64,000 nt of DNA from Vibrio lentus (GCF_002875945.1 NZ_MCZK01000148.1:30983-94982), one strand, 5' to 3'; counted from the stretch's first letter, positions 48,063 through 57,760 are shown. Notes: a model not told the origin generated them from the sequence alone. Program-made: numbers and translations.

Positions 48063-48090
48063 TACCGTTTATTTTATTACAAAAACGGTA
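48063..48090. promoter_or_regulatory. Inverted repeat upstream of pflA
   Basis: taccgttt and aaacggta form a perfect 8-base inverted repeat spaced by 12 bases, 25 bases before the pflA start. It could be an operator; no regulator is assigned. Confidence 0.4.
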
Positions 48091-48129
48091 CATAAAATAG
48101 GGTCAAATGGTAACGAGGTCTTTAAAAAG

Positions 48130-48161
48130 AAAGGCAATCACCTGTGAAGATGATTGCCTTT
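48130..48161 (-). terminator. Terminator after lpxR
   Basis: An 11-base-pair stem (aaaggcaatca / tgattgccttt) with a 10-base loop lies downstream of lpxR. Read on the minus strand it is followed by ctttttaaa. Confidence 0.75.
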
Positions 48162-48202
48162 ATTAAACTGGAAAAGTAAAGGACGAAAGCCCTTGCTGGT
48201 GG

Positions 48203-49192
48203 TTAGAAGAAAGCAAACATAGTTATGCCACCAGTGGTGTAAATTGATTCTTTCGCTTCTTCGTAATCCGGTGTTTTTGCCGTTAGCGCGAAGGAGGCAC
48301 CAACGTATTGGTTATACCAAGCAAAACCCAGTACGGCTGTCGCTTGGATGTTCTCTAGAGTGACATCGTATTGTTCAGGGTTTGGCCAATTATCTTCGAT
48401 CCCAGAGCGGTCACCCTCGATAGTGAGGTCGTTAAATCGGTAACGTCCTTCAAGGCCAGCATAGGTAAACCAACCTGTGTTGGATGCGCCAATCATGCCA
48501 GCTTTAAATGGGTTTTCAGTGCTGATGTTAGCCGCGCCAAAGTTACCACCTAAGTCGGTACCCCAACGGAACATGAAGCCTGTTTGGATATCACTTCTAA
48601 AGTTACCCACATTAATTTCTGAAACGTTAGAGATCTCGAAGTCTGTATTTGCTAGTGCTTGATTACGCATTAGGTTGAAATGACTTAAGTAACCAACGCT
48701 CCCCGCCCACTCATCATCAACTTGATATTCCCAACCCATAGGCTCATCTGATTTCGTGATCGAGTGAACCAGCTTTTGAGCATCTTCAGACAGTGCGCGT
48801 TCGCCTGTGGTACCAAACGTGATGTTAAAACGTTGAGCTTGTTGTGGGTTCAAGCTGATGTAGTTGAATTCTGTATGCAGGTAACCTGCGTATGGGCGAT
48901 CATTGGCAAGAGGTTCTTCTGCTTCAATATCAGAAGGCGTATACATCTTGTGGCCAATGGTGATTTCCCATTTATCTAGAGAGCTTGCGCCCCAGTAGGA
49001 AAGACTCAATGGTTTCACCCAATTGTATGGCGTAATACTTGACGATGTGTAACCCAGAAATAAGCCATTGGTATAGTCTTGGTCGACACCAAAAATACCA
49101 TCATTATCTAAAGCGAAAGTTAGCGTAGAACGCTCAGATGCTAAAGATGAAAAAGAGAGAAGGATCAGGGGTAAACAACGCAGGTATTTCAT
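48203..49192 (-). CDS. lpxR: LpxR family lipid A 3'-O-deacylase
   Basis: Outer-membrane barrel enzyme of the LpxR family (329 residues), which removes the 3'-acyloxyacyl chain of lipid A in relatives. It has a signal peptide (LRCLPLILLSFSSLA), the family opening TFALDNDGIFGVDQDYTNGLFLGY with the conserved Asn/Asp pairs, and NDRPYAGYLH. The Tyr-Thr-Asn and Asp-Arg-Pro-Tyr-Ala motifs form the catalytic and calcium region in the known structure. It ends in a C-terminal Phe. It lies between pflB and pflA with a terminator on either side, so it is probably transcribed separately. Confidence 0.88.
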   Translation of the reverse strand: MKYLRCLPLILLSFSSLASERSTLTFALDNDGIFGVDQDYTNGLFLGYTSSSITPYNWVKPLSLSYWGASSLDKWEITIGHKMYTPSDIEAEEPLANDRPYAGYLHTEFNYISLNPQQAQRFNITFGTTGERALSEDAQKLVHSITKSDEPMGWEYQVDDEWAGSVGYLSHFNLMRNQALANTDFEISNVSEINVGNFRSDIQTGFMFRWGTDLGGNFGAANISTENPFKAGMIGASNTGWFTYAGLEGRYRFNDLTIEGDRSGIEDNWPNPEQYDVTLENIQATAVLGFAWYNQYVGASFALTAKTPDYEEAKESIYTTGGITMFAFF

Positions 49193-49335
49193 GGAGCAGT
49201 TACTCTTAAATTATGAACCAAGATAGTACCGTAATTAGAGTTTAGGTGTGAAAAAAAAGTGAATAGATGACGGGTTTTTTGCTCAATCTGACGTTTCGTA
49301 TAGTGAAGACGAAATAATAAATTTCTGGGTGATAT

Positions 49336-49362
49336 AAAAAAGCCCCGCACATTGGCGGGGCT
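49336..49362 (-). terminator. Terminator after pflB
   Basis: An 8-base-pair GC-rich stem (agccccgc / gcggggct) lies 33 bases past the pflB stop and is followed on the minus strand by a run of T. Confidence 0.88.
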
Positions 49363-49394
49363 AATATCATTTTACTTATCTATTTAGCGTGAGC

Positions 49395-51671
49395 TTATAG
49401 AGACTCAGTAAATGTACGTGCGATTACGTCAGCTTGCTGCTCTGTAGTCAGAGAGTTGAAGCGTACAGCGTAACCAGAAACACGGATTGTTAGCTGAGGG
49501 TATTTCTCTGGGTGCTTAACTGCGTCTTCTAGAGTTTCGCGGTTAAGAACGTTAACGTTAAGGTGTTGACCACCTTCAATGCCAGCTTCGTGGTGGAAGT
49601 AACCATCCATTAGGCCTGCAAGGTTAGCACGTTGGCTGTCTTGTTCTTTACCTAATGCGTTTGGCACGATAGAGAACGTGTAAGAGATACCATCTTGTGC
49701 GTCAGCAAACGGTAGTTTACCTACAGACGTTAGTGAAGCTACAGCGCCTTTCTCATCACGACCGTGCATTGGGTTTGCACCAGGAGCGAAAGGAGCGCCA
49801 GCACGACGACCGTCTGGAGTGTTACCTGTTTTCTTACCGTAAACCACGTTAGACGTGATAGTAAGAACTGACTGTGTAGGGATAGAGTTACGGTAAGTCT
49901 TAAGCTTACGGATCTTGTTCATGAACGTAGAAACTAGTTCACAAGCAATATCATCTACACGAGAGTCGTTGTTACCGTATTTAGGGTAATCGCCTTCGAT
50001 TTCGAAGTCAGTTGCGATACCGTCTTCATCACGGATTGGCTTCACTTTAGCAAACTTAATTGCAGACAGTGAGTCAGCAGCAACAGACAGACCAGCAATA
50101 CCACAAGCCATAGTACGACGAACGTCACGGTCATGAAGAGCCATTAGAGACGCTTCGTAGCTGTACTTGTCGTGCATGTAGTGGATGCTGTTTAGTGCAG
50201 TCACGTATTGCTTAGCTAACCAGTCCATGAATGTGTCTAGGCGACCCATTACGTCATCGTAGTTAAGTACTTCGTCAGTGATCTTGTCGCCAACTGGGCC
50301 AACTTGCATTTTAAGCTTCTCATCAACGCCGCCGTTGATTGCGTAAAGCATAGTTTTTGCAAGGTTAGCACGAGCGCCGAAGAACTGCATTTGCTTACCA
50401 ACGATCATTGGTGATACACAACAAGCGATTGCGTAATCATCAGAATCAAGGTCAGGACGCATTAGGTCATCATTTTCGTACTGGATAGAAGAGGTATCGA
50501 TAGATACCTTCGCACAGAAACGTTTGAAGCCGTCAGGCAGTTGCTCAGACCAAAGAACAGTGATGTTTGGTTCTGGAGAAGGACCCATTGTGTATAGAGA
50601 GTTAAGGAAACGGAAGTTCGAACGCGTTACTAGCGTACGACCGTCGATACCCATACCACCCATAGACTCTGTTGCCCAGATTGGGTCGCCAGAGAATAGC
50701 TCATCGTACTCAGGAGTACGTAGGAAACGAACCATACGCAGCTTCATTACGAAGTGGTCGATCATTTCTTGAGCTTGGTCTTCTGTAATTTTACCAGCAG
50801 CGATATCACGCTCTAGGTAGATGTCTAGGAAAGTCGAAGTACGACCTAGAGACATTGCAGCGCCATTTTGAGATTTAACAGCAGCTAGGTAGCCGAAGTA
50901 AGTCCACTGAATCGCTTCTTGAGCAGATTGAGCTGGCTCAGAGATATCGAAGCCGTAAGTCGCTGCCATTTGCTTGATTTGACCTAGAGCACGATGTTGC
51001 TCAGAGATCTCTTCACGCAGTTGCATTGTAGCTGCAAGATCTTCGCCGTTCTCGAAACGCTCTTGTAGAGAAGCGAATTGAGCCGCTTTGTCTTTCATTA
51101 GGAAATCAATACCGTAAAGTGCTACGCGACGGTAATCACCAATGATACGACCACGGCCGTAAGCATCAGGAAGACCAGTCAGAACACCAGACTTACGACA
51201 TTTTAGGATATCAGGCGTGTAGATATCGAAAACACCAGCGTTGTGCGTTTTACGGTATTCTGAATAGATTTTTGAAACCATCGGGTCAAGAGTTTCACCG
51301 TATGCTTTACAAGAACCTTCAACCATACGTACACCACCGTTAGGGATGATTGCACGTTTTAGTGGTTTTTCAGTTTGTAGACCAACAATTGTTTCAAGGT
51401 CTTTTTGGATGTAGCCCGCATCATGAGAAGTGATGGTAGAGATAACAGAAGTATCGAAATCTACAGGTGCTTTAGTTGCGTTTTCCTGTTTGATACCTTC
51501 CATTACCGAAGCCCAAAGCGTATTAGTCGCCTCAGTACCTTCAGAAACTAGGAAAGACTCGTCGCCTTCATACGGCGTGTAGTTCTTTTGAATGAAATCA
51601 CGAACGTTTACTTCGCTTTGCCACTCACCTGCAGCAAAATCTTCCCAAGCTTTAGCAAATTGCTCTGCCAT
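49395..51671 (-). CDS. pflB: Formate acetyltransferase (pyruvate formate-lyase)
   Basis: Anaerobic glycyl-radical enzyme that splits pyruvate with CoA into acetyl-CoA and formate. At 758 residues it matches the E. coli enzyme (760). The active-site cysteine pair is in [12 protein letters not shown] (near 420), and the radical glycine is in [14 protein letters not shown] near the C-terminus. The gene follows the DUF3360 gene on the same strand but a hairpin at 51909-51944 separates them. An FNR-like half-matched site is present at 51870-51883. Confidence 0.97.
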   Translation of the reverse strand: MAEQFAKAWEDFAAGEWQSEVNVRDFIQKNYTPYEGDESFLVSEGTEATNTLWASVMEGIKQENATKAPVDFDTSVISTITSHDAGYIQKDLETIVGLQTEKPLKRAIIPNGGVRMVEGSCKAYGETLDPMVSKIYSEYRKTHNAGVFDIYTPDILKCRKSGVLTGLPDAYGRGRIIGDYRRVALYGIDFLMKDKAAQFASLQERFENGEDLAATMQLREEISEQHRALGQIKQMAATYGFDISEPAQSAQEAIQWTYFGYLAAVKSQNGAAMSLGRTSTFLDIYLERDIAAGKITEDQAQEMIDHFVMKLRMVRFLRTPEYDELFSGDPIWATESMGGMGIDGRTLVTRSNFRFLNSLYTMGPSPEPNITVLWSEQLPDGFKRFCAKVSIDTSSIQYENDDLMRPDLDSDDYAIACCVSPMIVGKQMQFFGARANLAKTMLYAINGGVDEKLKMQVGPVGDKITDEVLNYDDVMGRLDTFMDWLAKQYVTALNSIHYMHDKYSYEASLMALHDRDVRRTMACGIAGLSVAADSLSAIKFAKVKPIRDEDGIATDFEIEGDYPKYGNNDSRVDDIACELVSTFMNKIRKLKTYRNSIPTQSVLTITSNVVYGKKTGNTPDGRRAGAPFAPGANPMHGRDEKGAVASLTSVGKLPFADAQDGISYTFSIVPNALGKEQDSQRANLAGLMDGYFHHEAGIEGGQHLNVNVLNRETLEDAVKHPEKYPQLTIRVSGYAVRFNSLTTEQQADVIARTFTESL

Positions 51672-51908
51672 GACATACCTACCTTTTTAGTAGAAAAAAT
51701 TCGTACTTAACACTGTTGAGCCAGCGCCCCTCGTAAGGGTAGTACACTCTTATTAATAACAATATATATGAGCATATAAGCTTCATATGGTTATATATAT
51801 TGTCACTACTTTTTATATGTTGTCTTTACTCTATGAATTCAAGACTACGCTAAAAAATTCCTGCAAACCTTAAACTAAATCAATAAATGCCAAAAAAAGT
51901 TGAAAAAA
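51672..51908 (-). promoter_or_regulatory. pflB upstream region with FNR-like site
   Basis: This AT-rich, gene-free region (part of a 306-base gap) holds TTGATTTAGTTTAA on the minus strand at 51870-51883, 8 of 10 positions of the FNR consensus TTGAT-N4-ATCAA. pflB is FNR- and ArcA-controlled in E. coli. Start sites are not assigned. Confidence 0.4.
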
Positions 51909-51944
51909 TTTGAGTGGCAGGGGTTGCCACCCAAACTTTTTTTT
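51909..51944. terminator. Terminator after the DUF3360 gene
   Basis: The stem tttgagtggca / tgccacccaaa (one G-T pair) with the loop ggggt is flanked by an A-run (51903-51908) and an eight-base T-run. On the minus strand it follows the DUF3360 stop by about 34 bases. Confidence 0.8.
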
Positions 51945-51977
51945 AGTCTCAATACTACTTTTGTGTAGTAAAGACCA

Positions 51978-53519
51978 TTATAGCCAAGCTTTTAGACCAT
52001 ACTGGCTTTCTAGCATACCAACTGCAAGCATTGCTACTAGACAGATAACTAGAACACCGACTGGGATAACAATCTTGTCGACAAATGATAGACGCTTCGC
52101 ACGCTCTTTATCACCAATCAGACCGTTGTTATCAAGCAGCATTGTTAAAGCCCAAGCTAATACAGGGTTAACAACTGCTGAACCAAAGATACAGATACCA
52201 GCCGCTTGTGAATCTTTTGAATCCTTAACCATCTGCATACCCGCTTCAAGAAGAGGTAGAGATACACCTACAAGTAGCGCAACACGCATTACTGGTGGCC
52301 ATACTGCTACATCCATAGGGAAGCCAAGGATTGCAACAATAATACATAGAGAACCAAGTAAGATTGCGCCGCCAGGGATAGGGCGTTTCGCGATTGCTGC
52401 TGGGATCATGTAAGTACCCCAAGAAGATGTGATGTTACCACCACCAACCGCAGTACCGACCATTTGACGAACAGAACACATAGTCATTGTGTCATCTACG
52501 TCCATCAGTACTTTTTCAGATTTTTTAGGGTAGTTCAGTTCTTGGAAGATACGGTGACCTAGGAAATCAGGTGACCACATCGCAACTGCAAGGATTGCGA
52601 AAGGCAGAGAAGCAATGAAGTGCTCTACGTTTGGCAGGCCAAGCATCCAACCTTCAGAAGTCGAACCCCACCAGTAAACTGGGTTCAGGTTTGGAATGCC
52701 CATTTCTGTTTCGAAAACAATATCGAAACCAGCACCCAGAACAAGCGCGATAACTAGGCCGGTAAATGCACAAACTGGAATTGCCAACCAACGCTTGTTC
52801 ACTTTTGCAAGGAAAGCGTAAATAGCAATGGTCACAGCAAGAACGATTAAACCAACATAACCCATGCTGCCTGCTTCAACTGTTGAAGATTGAAGACCAA
52901 CCGCCCAAGCTTGGATAGAGTTGATTTGGCTCATGGTGCCAGTGAGACCCAAGAAGATTAACAAACCACCTGCCGTACCTTCGGAGGTGAGGTTAACCAG
53001 TTTTGAGCCGCCTTTTAGGAAACTTAGGATTAGACCAAAGACACCGATTAGGATCGCCAATGCAAGAGGGTGGGCACCCGCTAATGCGATAGTACCAATA
53101 AGTGGGATCATTGGGCCGTGGTTGCCGGCAAGGTTAGCTTTAGGGTTAAAGAAGCCTGAAGCAAGAATACAGAATAGAAGTGCAGGGATAAGCATCTCTA
53201 CACGAGCGACTTCAATCGCAAACTCTTTACCAAGGTTTACGTGATCCCAAGCTTGAGTTAGGCCATCAGCCCAAGACATCATTACTGCAGAATACATCGC
53301 GATGATACCAATGGTACCAGCAAGTGCAGGAACAAGATCTTCAAGTTCAAAACGGAAGTCACGACCAGGAAGGTTTAGGCCAAAACGACGAGGCTTCATG
53401 ATTTGAAGTTCGTGATCTAAGTAATCTGAGCGGCTCTCAAATTCAGAAGCAGGGCGGTGAAGCTCTTTATAGCTTTTCTCTTCTACTTCAGAGTTCGCAT
53501 TATTGACAACGTCTGACAT
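51978..53519 (-). CDS. DUF3360 family membrane protein, putative transporter
   Basis: Polytopic inner-membrane protein of 513 residues that I recognise as the DUF3360 family, seen mainly in Vibrio and relatives. A polar N-terminus of about 65 residues (SYKELHRPASEFESRSDYLDHEL) precedes 11-12 membrane segments. Characteristic stretches are NPKANLAGNHGPMIPLIG, LPNLNPVYWWG, AMWSPDFLGHRIFQELNYPK and GGNITSSWGTYMIPAAIA. The layout suggests a secondary transporter of the nucleobase/SulP type; the substrate is unknown. It occupies the position focA has in E. coli, upstream of pflB. A near-perfect FNR site lies upstream. Confidence 0.8.
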   Translation of the reverse strand: MSDVVNNANSEVEEKSYKELHRPASEFESRSDYLDHELQIMKPRRFGLNLPGRDFRFELEDLVPALAGTIGIIAMYSAVMMSWADGLTQAWDHVNLGKEFAIEVARVEMLIPALLFCILASGFFNPKANLAGNHGPMIPLIGTIALAGAHPLALAILIGVFGLILSFLKGGSKLVNLTSEGTAGGLLIFLGLTGTMSQINSIQAWAVGLQSSTVEAGSMGYVGLIVLAVTIAIYAFLAKVNKRWLAIPVCAFTGLVIALVLGAGFDIVFETEMGIPNLNPVYWWGSTSEGWMLGLPNVEHFIASLPFAILAVAMWSPDFLGHRIFQELNYPKKSEKVLMDVDDTMTMCSVRQMVGTAVGGGNITSSWGTYMIPAAIAKRPIPGGAILLGSLCIIVAILGFPMDVAVWPPVMRVALLVGVSLPLLEAGMQMVKDSKDSQAAGICIFGSAVVNPVLAWALTMLLDNNGLIGDKERAKRLSFVDKIVIPVGVLVICLVAMLAVGMLESQYGLKAWL

Positions 53520-53571
53520 AGATTCCTCATATTTTTATGTTAGTAATTCTAAAATTGAATTCTATAAGTTC

Positions 53572-53595
53572 GCGTAATTGCGTAATTGCGTTATT
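53572..53595. repeat. Three tandem 8-bp repeats upstream of the DUF3360 gene
   Basis: gcgtaatt, gcgtaatt and gcgttatt lie head to tail, 53-76 bases before the DUF3360 start, in the leader or core promoter region. Confidence 0.75.
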
Positions 53596-53729
53596 TCTTA
53601 GTTATAACTTATTAACATTATGTTGCACGCTTTTGATGTGCTTTATGCAGCTAAGTTAAAAGAAATGTTTGGCATTTTTAATGCCTTATTGTGTGCTGAG
53701 GAGTCTAACAAGCTTACCCTTTAGGGTGA

Positions 53730-53743
53730 TTGATCTTGATCAC
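53730..53743 (-). promoter_or_regulatory. FNR-like site upstream of the DUF3360 gene
   Basis: ttgatcttgatcac matches TTGAT-N4-ATCAA at 9 of 10 conserved positions. It lies about 211 bases before the DUF3360 ATG and would also be about 580 bases from the ABC operon. Confidence 0.6.
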
Positions 53744-54192
53744 TTTATGAGTGTATGTGAAAGAAAGCTACAAAACGAAGCGTTTCGTTAACTTCCCATT
53801 GATGAATCATGTAATTTGTTTTCACAAACTGACGTTTACCTATCTTCTCCGAGCCTGTGTCGCCATGACTTGAGCTCAATGCCCAATTCTTACCGAGTTA
53901 TTTCACTATTACTTGTTTCCCAACTGCTCCCGGTGAAATGCTTACAATGTAATAACCTTAAAATAATTGTGCTTTATGCTGAGTGTGTTGTGTTGAACGC
54001 GCAGATTATATTTTGCTGATCTCGACATATCTAAGTTCACAAAACTTGTTTTTCTTGTGAGGCATCAAGCTACGAGAATCTCATTTTGATTAACTTTATT
54101 TAAACAATGTAAGGCGTGTAATTACAGCTTATTGATAGAACTCATTCATTAAATTGAGGTGAAAACGCTACCTTTTGCATAATAAGTCAGAG

Positions 54193-54206
54193 TGAATCGC
54201 TATTTA
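54193..54206 (+). promoter_or_regulatory. Candidate ArgR box of the ABC importer
   Basis: tgaatcgctattta matches the core TGAAT-N4-ATTCA with one mismatch, though its spacer is GC-richer than usual. The second box ArgR normally needs, three bases away, is weak. It lies about 115 bases before the importer operon. Confidence 0.4.
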
Positions 54207-54319
54207 TTCCGATTTATTAGGTTAATAATTTGTTGCATGTTGTTTCGTGTGGTGCTAGTTTGTATCGCATGAAAAGGTCGGAGTACCTTGCATTTTCACA
54301 AACTTGGGAGAGAAAGCGC

Positions 54320-55090
54320 ATGAAAGATGTACCGGCGCTGGACATAAAGGATCTACACAAAACGTTTGGTCAAAATGAAGTTTTAAAGGGAATTTCACTT
54401 TCTGCGCATAAAGGCGATGTAGTATCGATTATCGGATCTTCAGGATCGGGTAAAAGTACTTTCCTTAGATGTATCAACCTCTTAGAAACACCTACTGCTG
54501 GCGAAATTTGGGTTAATGGCGAGTTAATTCAGATGAAAAATAACCGTCAAGGCGTTTCTGTTCCTGCAAATGAAAAACAAGTTCAACGAATCCGTTCTCG
54601 TTTGGCTATGGTTTTTCAAGGCTTCAATCTATGGTCTCACCTGACCGTTCTCGAAAATGTTATCGAAGCACCCGTTCATGTCTTAGGCGTACCTAAAGCA
54701 CAAGCGATTGAAAATGCTGAGCTGCTACTGAAGAAAGTAGGACTGTATGAACGTAAAGATTACTACCCAGGCCATTTGTCTGGCGGACAACAACAGCGTG
54801 CTGCGATTGCAAGAGCGCTAGCGGTTGATCCTGAAGTAATGTTATTCGATGAACCAACCTCTGCACTTGACCCTGAGTTAGTTGGGGAAGTTCTTGGTGT
54901 AATGCGCGATCTAGCAGAAGAAGGAAGAACCATGCTTGTGGTAACACATGAAATGGCTTTTGCTCGTGACGTATCTAACCATGTGATGTTCCTACATCAA
55001 GGTCTGGTGGAAGAACAGGGCGATCCAGCTAAACTGTTTACGGCACCTGAATCAGAGCGTTTACAGCAATTTATCTCCTCAATCTACTAA
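54320..55090 (+). CDS. Basic amino acid ABC transporter ATP-binding protein (HisP/AotP type)
   Basis: ATPase of a polar amino acid importer, 256 residues, very like HisP. It shows Walker A GSSGSGKST, the Q-loop VFQGFNLWSHLTVLENV, signature LSGGQQQRAAIARAL, Walker B VMLFDEPTSALDPE and H-loop VVTHEMAFA. I chose ATG 54320 (MKDVPALDIKDLHKTFG), which follows gggagag and gives the usual HisP length; a TTG 30 codons upstream opens the same frame without support. It is first of a four-gene set with the binding protein and two permeases. Confidence 0.92.
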   Translation: MKDVPALDIKDLHKTFGQNEVLKGISLSAHKGDVVSIIGSSGSGKSTFLRCINLLETPTAGEIWVNGELIQMKNNRQGVSVPANEKQVQRIRSRLAMVFQGFNLWSHLTVLENVIEAPVHVLGVPKAQAIENAELLLKKVGLYERKDYYPGHLSGGQQQRAAIARALAVDPEVMLFDEPTSALDPELVGEVLGVMRDLAEEGRTMLVVTHEMAFARDVSNHVMFLHQGLVEEQGDPAKLFTAPESERLQQFISSIY

Positions 55091-55261
55091 AAGCAGTTTG
55101 CATACGCAGCTCGATTGAAGTGAACCCAAATTGAAATACTGTTGCTAAGGTCAATGGCAGCGGTATAAGCAATAAAACACAACAAGTCGTTTAATAAGTA
55201 ACAACAAACACAATATTAAAAACTAGTACAACATAAAAACCTAAATCACAGGAGTAGGGAT

Positions 55262-56032
55262 ATGAAAAAGTGGTTATTAGTAGCGGCACTTGCTGCAACT
55301 GCTGCAACGGGCGTAGCTCAAGCAAAAGAATGGAAAACAGTACGCTTCGGTATTGAAGGTGCTTACCCTCCATTTAGCTGGACTGAAGCTGATGGTTCAC
55401 TAAAAGGCTTTGATGTCGATATGGCGAACGCACTTTGTACTGAAATGCAGGTTAAGTGTAAGATCGTAGCGCAAGATTGGGATGGCATTATTCCTTCTCT
55501 ACTTGCTCGTAAATATGATGCGATCATCGCGGCAATGTCGATTACAGAAGAACGTAAGAAAAAAATCGACTTTACTGGTAAGTACGCACTTATCCCGAAC
55601 AAATTCATCGCTAAAAAAGACGCTGGACTTAACTTTGATGACCTAAGTGGTCAAAAAATCGCAGTTCAACGTGCGACAACTCACGATAAGTACCTAACAG
55701 ACAACTACGGTGACTCAGTAGAGATCGTTCGTTACGGTTCATTCGACGAAGCTTATCTTGATCTAGCAAACGGCCGTGTTGTTGCTGTACTTGGTGATGC
55801 GTCTGCTCTTGAAGAAGGCGTATTAAACAAAGCCGGTGGCGAAGCTTATGAGTTTGTTGGCCCATCACTAACGGATCCTAAATGGTTCGGTGAAGGTTTT
55901 GGTATTGCACTACGCAAGCAAGACAAAGATCTGACTAAACAGCTAGATGCTGCAATCCTTTCACTACGTGAAAAAGGCATCTACCAAGATATCGCGGCTA
56001 AGTACTTCAACTACGACGTATACGGCAAGTAA
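55262..56032 (+). CDS. Periplasmic basic amino acid-binding protein
   Basis: Solute-binding protein of 256 residues with a signal peptide ending AQA-KEW (about residue 21). The type II fold signature is FGIEGAYPPFSWTEADGSLKGFDVDMANALC, and ISMTITEER-like MSITEERKKKIDFT is also typical. Overall it is closest to ArgT/HisJ/AotJ, which bind arginine, ornithine, lysine or histidine. The FDVDMANALC and Asp-rich pocket favour a cationic ligand, but the exact amino acid cannot be fixed from sequence. Shine-Dalgarno caggag precedes it; the 171-base gap after the ATPase may hold RNA processing or promoter signals. Confidence 0.92.
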   Translation: MKKWLLVAALAATAATGVAQAKEWKTVRFGIEGAYPPFSWTEADGSLKGFDVDMANALCTEMQVKCKIVAQDWDGIIPSLLARKYDAIIAAMSITEERKKKIDFTGKYALIPNKFIAKKDAGLNFDDLSGQKIAVQRATTHDKYLTDNYGDSVEIVRYGSFDEAYLDLANGRVVAVLGDASALEEGVLNKAGGEAYEFVGPSLTDPKWFGEGFGIALRKQDKDLTKQLDAAILSLREKGIYQDIAAKYFNYDVYGK

Positions 56033-56111
56033 TCTCTAGCGTCACTTCTTAAGGGAGAGGTTCTCCTCTCCCTGTCTTACCAACTTTTTCGCAGTTCTGT
56101 TGGAATTCATT

Positions 56112-56852
56112 ATGTTTGATTTACAAGGATATGAAGCTTCGATCCTGAAAGGGGCGGTGCTTACAATCGAAGTTGCCTTGCTGTCGCTAATTTTAGCTAT
56201 GGTTCTTGGTATGCTAGGTGCCTTAGCAAAACTGGCGCCGTATCGCTGGGCTCGTGCTATCGCAACCCTCTACACAACCGTTATTCGAGGCATTCCTGAT
56301 CTCGTATTGATGATGTTGATTTTCTTTGGTGGACAAATCCTTTTAAACAACAGTTTGTATTCCATCAATGAGTGGCTCAATGAATGGTTCACGTCGAGTG
56401 ACCCTAACCATGAGTGGACTGCTTACTTACCTGATTACATTGATGTCAGCCCATTTATTGCTGGTGTATTAACGATTGGCTTTATCTTCGGTGCTTACAT
56501 GGCTGAAACATTCCGTGGCGCCATCATGGCTGTTGATAGCGGTGAGATGGAAGCGGCAAAGGCCTATGGTATGGGCCCTGTATTAGCGTTCCGTCGTATC
56601 CTGCTTCCGCAAATGATCCGTCATGCTTTACCGGGTTTCGGCAACAACTGGTTAGTATTGCTTAAAACGACCGCTCTGGTATCCATTATCGGCTTAGAAG
56701 ATATGGTACGTGTTAGCGCGTTGGCAGCAGGCTCAACCAAAATGCCATTTACCTTCTACATGTCAGTGGCGCTTATTTTCTTATTCTTCACTAGTGTATC
56801 GACAGGGCTACTCAAGCTTGTTGAACGCAAATTTAGTATCCACGCGAGGTAG
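56112..56852 (+). CDS. Basic amino acid ABC transporter permease (HisQ/AotQ type)
   Basis: Inner-membrane permease of 246 residues with about five membrane helices and the coupling-helix motif EAAKAYGMGPVLAFRRILLPQMIRHALPGFGN. The N-terminus FDLQGYEASILKGAVLTIEVALLSL is typical of HisQ. ATG 56112 is used, with the alternative TTG four codons upstream lacking a ribosome site. The partner permease follows after two bases. Confidence 0.9.
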   Translation: MFDLQGYEASILKGAVLTIEVALLSLILAMVLGMLGALAKLAPYRWARAIATLYTTVIRGIPDLVLMMLIFFGGQILLNNSLYSINEWLNEWFTSSDPNHEWTAYLPDYIDVSPFIAGVLTIGFIFGAYMAETFRGAIMAVDSGEMEAAKAYGMGPVLAFRRILLPQMIRHALPGFGNNWLVLLKTTALVSIIGLEDMVRVSALAAGSTKMPFTFYMSVALIFLFFTSVSTGLLKLVERKFSIHAR

Positions 56853-56854
56853 TT

Positions 56855-57532
56855 ATGGACTTTTCATTGATAATTGAAAGCCTGCCAATTTACCTTAGTG
56901 GTTTATGGACAACGGCTTGGATGGTTTGTGTTGCTTTGGTTATTGGCTTATTCGTTGCCATACCATTAGCTATCTCTCGTAACAGCCCAAATATGTTGAT
57001 TAACGCACCAGCGTGGTCATTTATCTATTTCTTCCGTGGTACGCCGCTGCTGGTTCAGTTGTACCTGATTTACTACGGAATGGATCAGTTCTTCCCTGTA
57101 AAAGATACACTATGGGAAAATGCATGGTTTTGTGCTTTGGTGGCATTCATCCTTAACACATCGGCATACACAGCTGAAATCATTCGCGGTGCGATTAACG
57201 GCTTACCAAAAGGTGAAGTTGAAGCAGCAAAAGCATATGGCATGAGTACACCGAAGACATACCGCCGTATCATTCTGCCAAGTGCTCTTCGTCGAGCGTT
57301 ACCGGCTTACAGTAATGAAGTTATCTTCATGCTTCACGGTTCAGCAGTTGCAGGTATTGTAACGATTATGGATCTGACGGGTGCAGCACGTTTGGTTAAC
57401 TCACGTTACTACGCTCCATTCGAATCTTTCTTAACAGCAGGTCTGTTCTACATGGCGCTCACGTTTATCATCATCGCGATTTTCAAATTCGCAGAGAAAC
57501 GTTTCCTAGCTTACCTAAGACCGCTTAGCTAA
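56855..57532 (+). CDS. Basic amino acid ABC transporter permease (HisM/AotM type)
   Basis: Second permease of the importer, 225 residues, with about five helices and the coupling motif EAAKAYGMSTPKTYRRIILPSALRRALPAYSNE. It forms the heterodimeric channel with the preceding permease and is closed by a terminator at 57562-57590. Confidence 0.9.
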   Translation: MDFSLIIESLPIYLSGLWTTAWMVCVALVIGLFVAIPLAISRNSPNMLINAPAWSFIYFFRGTPLLVQLYLIYYGMDQFFPVKDTLWENAWFCALVAFILNTSAYTAEIIRGAINGLPKGEVEAAKAYGMSTPKTYRRIILPSALRRALPAYSNEVIFMLHGSAVAGIVTIMDLTGAARLVNSRYYAPFESFLTAGLFYMALTFIIIAIFKFAEKRFLAYLRPLS

Positions 57533-57561
57533 TAAGTACACAGCAACAGTTTCAGTTAAAC

Positions 57562-57590
57562 AAACGGCGCTTTCATAGCGCCGTTTTTTA
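57562..57590 (+). terminator. Terminator of the ABC importer operon
   Basis: A perfect 10-base-pair stem (aaacggcgct / agcgccgttt) with the loop ttcat is followed by tttata. Confidence 0.92.
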
Positions 57591-57760
57591 TATCGTCAAA
57601 ACTACTGTTCTTTAATTTTTCGGCGGAAGAAAGAGCGCGTTAACTGAGGGTTTTTAAAAATAGTTAACTTGCTTCAAATAGCGTCCACGCATTCATTAGA
57701 ATAATTGCTTTAGAGTTAACTATAGATAGACTCAGCGAAATTTTGTTGTTGTATGGAATA

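Larger units (their letters stand above)
53520..54319. other. 800-bp gene-free region between divergent DUF3360 and ABC importer genes
   Basis: No convincing gene. A 67-codon frame at 53816-54019 starts with TTG, has no ribosome site and looks random. The region holds three tandem copies of gcgtaatt (53572-53595), an FNR-like site (53730-53743) and an ArgR-like site (54193-54206), each listed separately. Confidence 0.6.

Noticed and set aside
53816..54019. 67-codon frame in the 800-bp gap
   Set aside because: It starts with TTG, lacks a ribosome site, and its composition (many Ser, Leu, Cys) looks like chance in AT-rich non-coding DNA.
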